DNA of 64,000 nucleotides from an uncultured Bacteroidales bacterium (GTDB lineage: Bacteria; Bacteroidota; Bacteroidia; Bacteroidales; P3), in NCBI GenBank assembly GCA_947165255.1, contig CAMUZR010000001.1, forward strand, positions 62,001 to 126,000, given 5' to 3'. Every line of letters starts with the position of its first letter. Position 1 is the stretch's first letter. The notes beneath the pieces are model-generated. The model saw nothing but the letters and a program-made list of their open reading frames with translations, did no database searches and was not told the origin of the DNA. This document shows positions 58,960-64,000 of this stretch, one piece after another. The translations under genes and the position numbers were made by a program.

Positions 58960-59733
58960 TCACGCCTCGGCCGGCTCCGCGTCGGGCTGCGCGTCGGTGT
59001 CGGGGTCGTCTTTCTTCTTCTTGTTGGCGTTGGGGTTCGACATCGCGTGGCGGCGGAAGTATTCGAGGTCTTCGCTGACGAGGGCGACGAGCTTCTGCGC
59101 CTCGGCGCGGTCGGGGTTGAGGAGGGCGTAGGCGTTGGTGAGGCGCACGAGGGTGAGGTAGGCGCGGTCGGTGGCCTCGCGGGCGGCCTTGAGCTCGCCC
59201 ATGATTTGCGCCGAACGCTGGTCGTTGCGCTCGGCGAGGAGCTGGCGCACGTGGTCGTTGGCGGCCTTGAGGCGGTCGGCGATGATTTCGAGGCCGAGGC
59301 GGCGCAGCTGGGTGCGGTACTGGAAGAGGTCCTGCAGCATGTTGTCGACGAGGCCGCTCTCCTTCATGTAGTTCTCGGTGGTCTTGATTTTGTAGTTGCG
59401 GACGACGCGCAGCAGGGGCTCGGCGTGCTGGGCGGTCTCGGCGATGGGGAACTTGGCGTAGGCCTTTATGGTGTCGCGCAGCGAGGCGTAGGGCTTGTCG
59501 CGCTCCTCGTCGGCGACCTTCAGCGGGTCGGTGAGCTCGCTGTCGCGGTAGCGCTTGAAGGCTTCGTCCTCGGCCTTGAAGGCGGTGTCGAACTCGTCCT
59601 TGCCCTTGCGCCAGAGCTCGTGGTCGACGGGCAGCTCGGCGGTGCGCTTGCCGAAGGTGGTCATGTACTCGTAATGGGGCGCGTTGGCCGCGCGGCCGAT
59701 GCTGATGGCTTCGATTTGGATGGGTAATGTCAT
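58960..59733 (-). CDS. DUF6261-family protein
   Basis: 257 residues with no signal peptide. It is almost entirely helical and charged: YMTTFGKRTAELPVDHELWR, EDEAFKRYRDSELTDPLKVA, RLGLEIIADRLKAANDHVRQ and LNPDRAEAQKLVALVSEDLE. It ends in a Lys/Asp-rich tail (NKKKKDDPDTDAQPDAEPAE). It matches the Bacteroidales family of about 240-residue helical proteins named DUF6261 from memory of its pattern (ISIGRAANAPHYEYM). The gene is markedly GC-rich compared with those around it. The function is unknown. Confidence 0.75.
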   Translation of the reverse strand: MTLPIQIEAISIGRAANAPHYEYMTTFGKRTAELPVDHELWRKGKDEFDTAFKAEDEAFKRYRDSELTDPLKVADEERDKPYASLRDTIKAYAKFPIAETAQHAEPLLRVVRNYKIKTTENYMKESGLVDNMLQDLFQYRTQLRRLGLEIIADRLKAANDHVRQLLAERNDQRSAQIMGELKAAREATDRAYLTLVRLTNAYALLNPDRAEAQKLVALVSEDLEYFRRHAMSNPNANKKKKDDPDTDAQPDAEPAEA

Positions 59734-59772
59734 GATGGTGTTGGTTTTTGATTGTTAATATTTATATGGAAA

Positions 59773-60432
59773 TCATTTGGCGCGGACGGCGCGGATTGTG
59801 AACCCGCAGCATCGGAAGAAGTTGTCGTTAATTTCCTTTCCGTTCTCCGAGAAGGCAAAAAGGTATGGGCCGAAAGAGACATCGGGAATGAGCGATGACG
59901 ACCAGTAGTAGCCGGTGTTGTCGTGGCAGTGTGGCTTGCATTCAGCGGCGGGCAGGAAAATCGCATTACCGTTGGAGGCTGTGAACTTAATTCCTTTGAC
60001 ACCGTTTTGGGTCGTCCATTCGCTCGTGGTGTTGTCCATCAGTTCCTGCCATTCCTCGCGTGTCGGGGTGCGCGCACCGTCGCCGAGGCTGGCGGCTGCG
60101 TCGTCCTCGGGTTCGAGGGTTGTCAGCGAGTCGGTGAATCCGTCGAGGCCATACTGCGGCTGGCTGCAATACTTTGTGAGATGTGTCTCGTCGCTCCCAA
60201 AGCGATAGTTGTCCCACGTGTACTCGTCCTTGGGCTGTGTCTCGCCCCAGGCGAAATAGTCGCCGAACTCTTCGGGTGTGTCCGCACCCACATTGCACGT
60301 TGCCCACAGCAATCCGCTGGGCAATCCGAGGTCGACCCAACCGCTGTTGTTGTCATTAATTGTCCCGCTCTTGCATCCGGCCATCATTGCCACGGCGCAC
60401 AGCACCGCGAGGGTTAAAAATGCTTTCTTCAT
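59773..60432 (-). CDS. FISUMP-like lipoprotein
   Basis: 219 residues from the second ATG (60432); a start two codons earlier is possible. Lipobox MMAGC (Cys18) is followed by KSGT. The domain begins WVDLGLPSGLLWATCNVGAD and continues YFAWGETQPKDEYTWDNYRF, RTPTREEWQELMDNTTSEWT, GYYWSSSL and FTIRAVRAK. This is the Fibrobacter/Bacteroides paralogous domain (FISUMP, C-type lectin-like, DUF1566 relative), usually found in surface proteins and in some diversity-generated targets. No adjacent template repeat or reverse transcriptase is visible. Confidence 0.85.
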   Translation of the reverse strand: MKKAFLTLAVLCAVAMMAGCKSGTINDNNSGWVDLGLPSGLLWATCNVGADTPEEFGDYFAWGETQPKDEYTWDNYRFGSDETHLTKYCSQPQYGLDGFTDSLTTLEPEDDAAASLGDGARTPTREEWQELMDNTTSEWTTQNGVKGIKFTASNGNAIFLPAAECKPHCHDNTGYYWSSSLIPDVSFGPYLFAFSENGKEINDNFFRCCGFTIRAVRAK

Positions 60433-60525
60433 ATACATTATATATTATTGGTTAAACTTCGGTTTTCCGCCGGGGTTTGTTGAGGTCCCGCGCCGGAGGC
60501 GCGGGACCTCAACGTCCACCGCAGG

Positions 60526-61761
60526 CTACTCTTTGTGCCAGCGTTTGAGCTGAGGGAAGTACTGGCGGAGCTGTTCGCGGTACTCCTCGGCGGTGAGGTG
60601 CTGGCCGGTGTTCTTGTTGAACTCGTCCACGAACTGGACGCAGAAGTCTATCATCTGCTCCATCGTGCAGTCCTGCGTGAAGTGGCCGTCCTTGTAGCAG
60701 TACTTGCAGTACTCGGTGTTGAGGCTGCCGTCGGCATCGGTGCCACAGTCGGCTGCACCGTTGAGCGGCATGCCGCAACTCTGGCAGAAGTGCTGCTTGG
60801 GGGTGCCGGGCTTGCGCTGCAGGACGGCGTAGACCTTGGCCATGATGTCGGTGGCGCGGAGGTGGTAGTTGGTGAGCATCTCGTCGGGGGTGCCGCTCTC
60901 GCCGAAGCGGTCGTCCACGGCCACGTACTCCATCGGCGTGGGGCAGTGGAGGGCGAGGGTCTGGGCCACGCTGTCGCCAAGGCCGCCGTTGAAGAGGTGC
61001 TCCTCACAGGTCACCACGGCGCGGGTCTTCTTGGCACTGGCCACGATGGCCTCCACGTCGAGCGGCTTGATGGTGTGGATGTTGATGACTTCGGCGCTGA
61101 TGCCTTCCTTTTCCAGGGCTTCGGCGGCCTGCAGGGCTTCCCACACCAGGTGTCCGCATGCGAAGAGGGTTACGTCGCGGCCCTCGCTCAGCATCTGGGC
61201 TTTGCCAATCTCGAACTTCTCGCCCTCGGGCAGGAAGCAGGGCATCTTGCTGCGTCCGAGGCGCAGGTATACGGGCCCGACGTGCTCGGCGGCGGCCAGT
61301 GTGGCGGCCTTGGCCTGGTTGAAGTCGGCGGGTACCAGCACGGTCATGTTGGGCAGCACCTTCATTAGGGCGATGTCCTCCATCGTCTGGTGCGTAGCGC
61401 CGTCCTCGCCGAGCGAGATGCCGGCGTGCGAGCCGCAGATCTTCACGTTCTTGTTGCTGTAGGCCACGACCTGGCGGATCTGGTCGTAGACGCGGCCGGT
61501 GACGAACTCGGCGAAGCCCCCGATGAAGGGCACCTTGCCGCAGAGGCTCAGGCCGGCGGCGATGCCGACCATATTGGCCTCGGCGATGCCGCACTGGATG
61601 AAGCGCTCGGGGAATTCCTTGGCGAAGCCGTCCATCTTGACGCTTCCTTTCACGTCGGCGCTCAGCGCGACGACATTCTCGTTCTTGCGGCCAGCCTCGA
61701 CAAGGCCTTCGCCCATGCCGGCGCGCAACTCTTTCATTGATTGTTTTTCGTAGTGGGTCAT
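60526..61761 (-). CDS. Transketolase C-terminal subunit fused to a zinc-ribbon domain
   Basis: 411 residues. Residues 1-318 are the C-terminal half of a split transketolase: pyrimidine-binding domain FIQCGIAEANMVGIAAGLSL, GEDGATHQTMEDIALMKVLP, and the C-terminal domain TCEEHLFNGGLGDSVAQTLA. The last 88 residues form a separate zinc ribbon seen elsewhere as a stand-alone 85-residue protein (HFCQSCGMPLNGAADCGTDA, EYCKYCYKDGHF, with Cys326, 329, 352, 355). The joint KPGTPKQ is in frame without a stop. The N-terminal transketolase half, normally the preceding gene, is not here; a hypothetical gene precedes it by 28 bp. ATG 61761 fits the family start. Confidence 0.88.
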   Translation of the reverse strand: MTHYEKQSMKELRAGMGEGLVEAGRKNENVVALSADVKGSVKMDGFAKEFPERFIQCGIAEANMVGIAAGLSLCGKVPFIGGFAEFVTGRVYDQIRQVVAYSNKNVKICGSHAGISLGEDGATHQTMEDIALMKVLPNMTVLVPADFNQAKAATLAAAEHVGPVYLRLGRSKMPCFLPEGEKFEIGKAQMLSEGRDVTLFACGHLVWEALQAAEALEKEGISAEVINIHTIKPLDVEAIVASAKKTRAVVTCEEHLFNGGLGDSVAQTLALHCPTPMEYVAVDDRFGESGTPDEMLTNYHLRATDIMAKVYAVLQRKPGTPKQHFCQSCGMPLNGAADCGTDADGSLNTEYCKYCYKDGHFTQDCTMEQMIDFCVQFVDEFNKNTGQHLTAEEYREQLRQYFPQLKRWHKE

Positions 61762-61789
61762 AATTGTTATTGTGTTGATTATGTTTTGC

Positions 61790-62569
61790 TTATAGTGGTT
61801 GCTGAACTTTCCTTTTCCCCCATGCAGCAAATATCACCTCATCTATTAATTCTATCTCTCTGCCGTCCTTGAATGTAACAAGTAACCCATTCTCAATTTC
61901 CTTCTTTGATAATATCTCATTGCAGTCGTAATCCATTATCTTGTATTGTGCAGAATCATAGTGGGTAACGAGGCATTTGTTTTCTGCTATTGCCTGACGG
62001 ACGGTATCGGCCATCTCGGCTCTTTCGGGCCTGATTCCTTTGAAGTTAAGAACATAACGTAATTCGTTGGAGGAGTCTTTGTCAAAAGCGTATAGCGCAT
62101 AGTTGATAATCGCATCATCGTTCAGGCCATTGAGGTCCACTTGATGAAAAGGAGGCGGAGCGAGCTTTTCACCATTGAGAAACTCCCATCCCGAAAAGCC
62201 ATCCCAGTATGCCGTGGGGTATATCCCCTTTTGAGCATGCTGCACTATATCTTGAAACCACGAGACATAATCCTTATCGGAACCTTTTGCGAGTGAGAAG
62301 AATTCTGTGCATTGGTCTTGTATTGATGGGTTGCTGCTTTTTACAGGTCTTCCGTCATTTGTTGAGCCATAGATGGATTTGAACGGGGTGCAGTCCCCAT
62401 AAAGCTCAAAGTTGTTATCCGTCATCAATACCTTTGGATATAGTGCCCATCTCCATGATAGTCCATGGGGTGCCATTCCAGGGAGAATACGCAGTTGCTC
62501 GTAGCCCTGCTTGTGCAGTTCATCTATAAGCATTATCACATCGTATGCGTTAAGGTCTGGGTAAAACAT
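61790..62569 (-). CDS. Hypothetical protein
   Basis: 259 residues, with no signal peptide or membrane segment. Recognisable pieces are MFYPDLNAYDVIMLIDELHK, LPGMAPHGLSWRWALYPKVL, YPTAYWDGFSGWEFLNGE and a C-terminal FKDGREIELIDEVIFAAWGK. I recognise no family. It is more AT-rich than the transketolase gene, 28 bp downstream, and lies just downstream of the repeat-bracketed four-helix-bundle gene. The composition suggests a recently acquired cytoplasmic protein, perhaps of the immunity-protein kind, but nothing proves that. Confidence 0.65.
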   Translation of the reverse strand: MFYPDLNAYDVIMLIDELHKQGYEQLRILPGMAPHGLSWRWALYPKVLMTDNNFELYGDCTPFKSIYGSTNDGRPVKSSNPSIQDQCTEFFSLAKGSDKDYVSWFQDIVQHAQKGIYPTAYWDGFSGWEFLNGEKLAPPPFHQVDLNGLNDDAIINYALYAFDKDSSNELRYVLNFKGIRPERAEMADTVRQAIAENKCLVTHYDSAQYKIMDYDCNEILSKKEIENGLLVTFKDGREIELIDEVIFAAWGKRKVQQPL

Positions 62570-62612
62570 ATTATTGATTATTCTTGTTTATCAAATTCAC
62601 CATTGTTTTTCT

Positions 62613-62666
62613 GTCTGACTATTTCGAATAGTCGGACCCGTCTGACATGTCTGACCAGTCCGACCT
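62613..62666. repeat. 6 x 9-bp array directly downstream of the four-helix-bundle gene
   Basis: Six units (GTCTGACTA, TTTCGAATA, GTCGGACCC, GTCTGACAT, GTCTGACCA, GTCCGACCT) that end one base before the stop codon of the gene. Consensus GTCNGACNN, the same core as the arrays at 63269 and 35467. Confidence 0.85.
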
Positions 62667-62667
62667 G

Positions 62668-63249
62668 CTATCCTTTCTGTTGGCTGCGGTAGGCCAGGCG
62701 GGCTTTGGTCATCTGCTCGCGAACTCCGCCTTCTTCCAGAAATTGCTGTTGCTGTTTTTCTATCAATTTGCGTAACATATATGTTGCTTGGTTTATTAAT
62801 GTGATGCAGAGATTGGCCAATTCTTCGTCGCCAAGCCTGCCCATAAGGGTGGTGTATTCTGCAGCTATTTTTTCACTTCGGGCATATTCGCGCATGGCCT
62901 CATAGCGAGGATGCCCCGCTTTCCATTGCGCGAGGCCATGTTGTCTCAGATAGTCCTCATAGTCCACCAACAACTCCTCTAGACTGGCTTTGGCCACATT
63001 GGTCAGCTTTATCTCCGTCTCACGCGACGTGGTGGCAGCCTTGCTTCCTTCGGCGATGTTCTGCTTGCCACTCCGCGCTGCCTGCACCATTTGGTCAACT
63101 GTACGGTCGCCCTTGCCCAAGTAGGTGTGCGCAAAGTGATAGGTAAGGTCGCAGATAATCTCTGTCACCCGATAGACCCTCAATTTGCGGTAGCCACCCA
63201 AAGGTTTGAGGAAGGGAGCGGGGGCTTGGTTCTTATTGGAGTTGTTCAT
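62668..63249 (-). CDS. Four-helix-bundle protein, copy 2, bracketed by 9-bp arrays
   Basis: 193 residues from ATG 63249 (AGGAAAC just before). A TTG at 63342 would add 31 residues made of tripeptides (NQT CQT NPT GLT SMT DPT ILT) encoded by the upstream array, comparable to the N-terminal tail of copy 1. The domain follows: LRVYRVTEIICDLTYHFAHT, RTVDQMVQAARSGKQNIAEG, KLTNVAKASLEELLVDYEDY and ANLCITLINQATYMLRKLIE. It is about two-thirds identical to copy 1 (35445). The family (S23/Avd-like helical bundle) occurs in rRNA intervening sequences. It lies immediately next to a truncated rhuM-like remnant, as if the element had landed in that gene. Confidence 0.82.
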   Translation of the reverse strand: MNNSNKNQAPAPFLKPLGGYRKLRVYRVTEIICDLTYHFAHTYLGKGDRTVDQMVQAARSGKQNIAEGSKAATTSRETEIKLTNVAKASLEELLVDYEDYLRQHGLAQWKAGHPRYEAMREYARSEKIAAEYTTLMGRLGDEELANLCITLINQATYMLRKLIEKQQQQFLEEGGVREQMTKARLAYRSQQKG

Positions 63250-63268
63250 TGTTTCCTGTTTTTTTTTT

Positions 63269-63331
63269 GTCAGAATAGTCGGATCTGTCATACTTGTCAG
63301 ACCCGTCGGATTAGTCTGACAAGTCTGATTA
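63269..63331. repeat. 7 x 9-bp array upstream of the four-helix-bundle gene
   Basis: Seven units in perfect 9-base phase on the plus strand (GTCAGAATA, GTCGGATCT, GTCATACTT, GTCAGACCC, GTCGGATTA, GTCTGACAA, GTCTGATTA). The last unit overlaps the stop codon of the rhuM-like remnant. Confidence 0.85.
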
Positions 63332-63556
63332 CTTACTGTCAAATGCTACCTTCGTTGTCTGGAACAAATCCACCATCTGAGCCTGCGACAGCTACACCGT
63401 ATCTTCTTCCAGCTTCACCTCCAAGTTGGTGATTCCGTCATGCGACTGATATATTACTATTTTACCTTTGCCTATCATAGTTTTAAATTGTCCACTATCA
63501 TACATACTCATACCGGTGCGCAACTCTTTGCTTAATTTGTTTTCGGAGTGGGTCAT
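63329..63556 (-). pseudogene. Chimeric remnant: transketolase-like start fused to a RhuM N-terminus
   Basis: 76 codons. Residues 1-16 (MTHSENKLSKELRTGM) resemble the start of the transketolase subunit at 61761 (10 of 16 identical, and the bases before the ATG agree too). From about residue 27 the sequence is the N-terminus of the virulence-protein RhuM family: MIGKGKIVIYQSHDGITNLE, VKLEEDTV, then a TAG where Trp is expected, then LSQAQMVDLFQTTK. The match stops there, exactly where the 9-bp array begins. The rest of RhuM (about 250 residues) is missing. It is nonfunctional on two counts. Confidence 0.75.
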
Positions 63557-63569
63557 AATTAGTATTTTA

Positions 63570-64000
63570 TTATTTTAGAGAATCATTCTGTTTTGTATAT
63601 ACGTTATGGCTAATTGTACACATTTCTGATGTCAGGCGCACAAGCGAGTCGGTAAGGCTGTCGTCATATCGCTGCCCATCCTCAAGTCGGTAGAAATACC
63701 TTACATGCGTAGTATCGAAAGCCTGCCAGCCGGGATTGATGTCGGCATTGCACTCGATGAGGTTCAAATTCTTGTAGAAAGTGTAGTCCACATCGTACAC
63801 TCTATACAAGTTGTCGTCCCCCAGCACAAAAGGCCTCCCCAGTCCTCCGTCGCTGAAGGCATAAAGCCGTCGGTCCAAAAGTCCGTCGCGCTGGTACAGC
63901 ACATACCCCTCGTAGGGGTCGTCGATGAAGAAGAAGGATTCGTAATAAACGACATACTCTTTGTTGCCCCAAACGTGCTTGTCCGCCACGTCAAAGAGGA
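63570..64000 (-). CDS. Hypothetical protein (5' end outside the window)
   Basis: The frame is open to the end of the window (L-F-D-V-A-D-K-H-V-W before the first candidate start), so the true start lies beyond 64000. The visible 142 residues (YVVYYESFFFIDDPYEGYVL, FSDGGLGRPFVLGDDNLYRV, VRYFYRLEDGQRYDDSLTDS) are rich in aromatic and acidic residues and look like the DKNYP-type cytoplasmic proteins often seen near polymorphic toxins in Bacteroidetes, though I am not sure. No signal or motif permits a function. Confidence 0.6.
   Translation of the reverse strand, partial: LFDVADKHVWGNKEYVVYYESFFFIDDPYEGYVLYQRDGLLDRRLYAFSDGGLGRPFVLGDDNLYRVYDVDYTFYKNLNLIECNADINPGWQAFDTTHVRYFYRLEDGQRYDDSLTDSLVRLTSEMCTISHNVYTKQNDSLK

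Noticed and set aside
59773..60432. The FISUMP-like protein as a target of a diversity-generating retroelement
   Set aside because: No reverse transcriptase, template repeat or adenine-biased variable region is visible nearby. The four-helix-bundle gene is 2 kb away and alone does not make a retroelement.

Overview
The window comes from a fairly GC-rich member of the order Bacteroidales. Four lines of evidence support this. Many genes are preceded by the Bacteroidetes -7 promoter element TAnnTTTG. Most genes lack a strong Shine-Dalgarno sequence. Two proteins carry type IX secretion (T9SS) C-terminal sorting domains, one type A and one type B. The protein families are also typical of the order: an Oar-like TonB receptor, SPII lipoproteins, calycin-like, DUF6261 and FISUMP-like proteins, a GlsA/GlsB lipid pair and a type II-C CRISPR with 47-bp repeats. 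I cannot name a genus. No rRNA or tRNA gene was found.

Layout. 0-8.6 kb: end of a GntR regulator, then envelope and secreted proteins (regulatory-domain protein, lipoprotein, C10 cysteine protease with T9SS tail, periplasmic thioredoxin, M16 protease). 9-15.3 kb: YitT membrane protein, Fe-dependent alcohol dehydrogenase, flavodoxin-like lipoprotein, a decayed ATP-grasp gene, threonine aldolase, palindrome-rich repeats and an AT-rich lipoprotein. 15.3-24.6 kb: an operon of alpha-2-macroglobulin, calycin-like and WG-repeat proteins lies between two small heat-shock genes that share sigma-54-like promoters. 24.7-28.9 kb: glycine-lipid-type acyltransferases, EngB and a PBP4 homologue without its catalytic serine. 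28.9-33.4 kb (minus strand): OM protein and pfkA-purH-mreB. 34-40.1 kb: beta-CASP RNase, a four-helix-bundle gene with an internal 9-bp repeat array, and a ruined type II-C CRISPR-Cas locus (tracrRNA, one-spacer array, cas2, cas1, cas9 tail, IS1380-type transposase). 40.2-50.7 kb: AT-rich lipoprotein, CstA, YD-like and SIMPL proteins, 5'-nucleotidase, nucleoside transporter and TonB receptor. 51.4-56.5 kb: T9SS type B adhesin-like protein, MATE pump and a Cas4-like nuclease. 56.5-64 kb: a mosaic zone of gene fragments and fusions, a 41-bp palindromic minisatellite, and a second four-helix-bundle gene bracketed by 9-bp repeat arrays.

How the genes fit together. The intact genes mostly serve the cell envelope and nutrient capture: secreted proteolysis, nucleotide dephosphorylation followed by nucleoside uptake, peptide uptake through CstA, aminolipid synthesis and defence against proteases. 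The most unusual parts are the 9-bp (TCNGA core) arrays around four-helix-bundle genes, which look like a small selfish element, and the 56.5-63.6 kb zone, where 5' ends of genes have been copied and joined to unrelated sequence. The CRISPR locus keeps its RNAs and adaptation genes but has lost nearly all of cas9.
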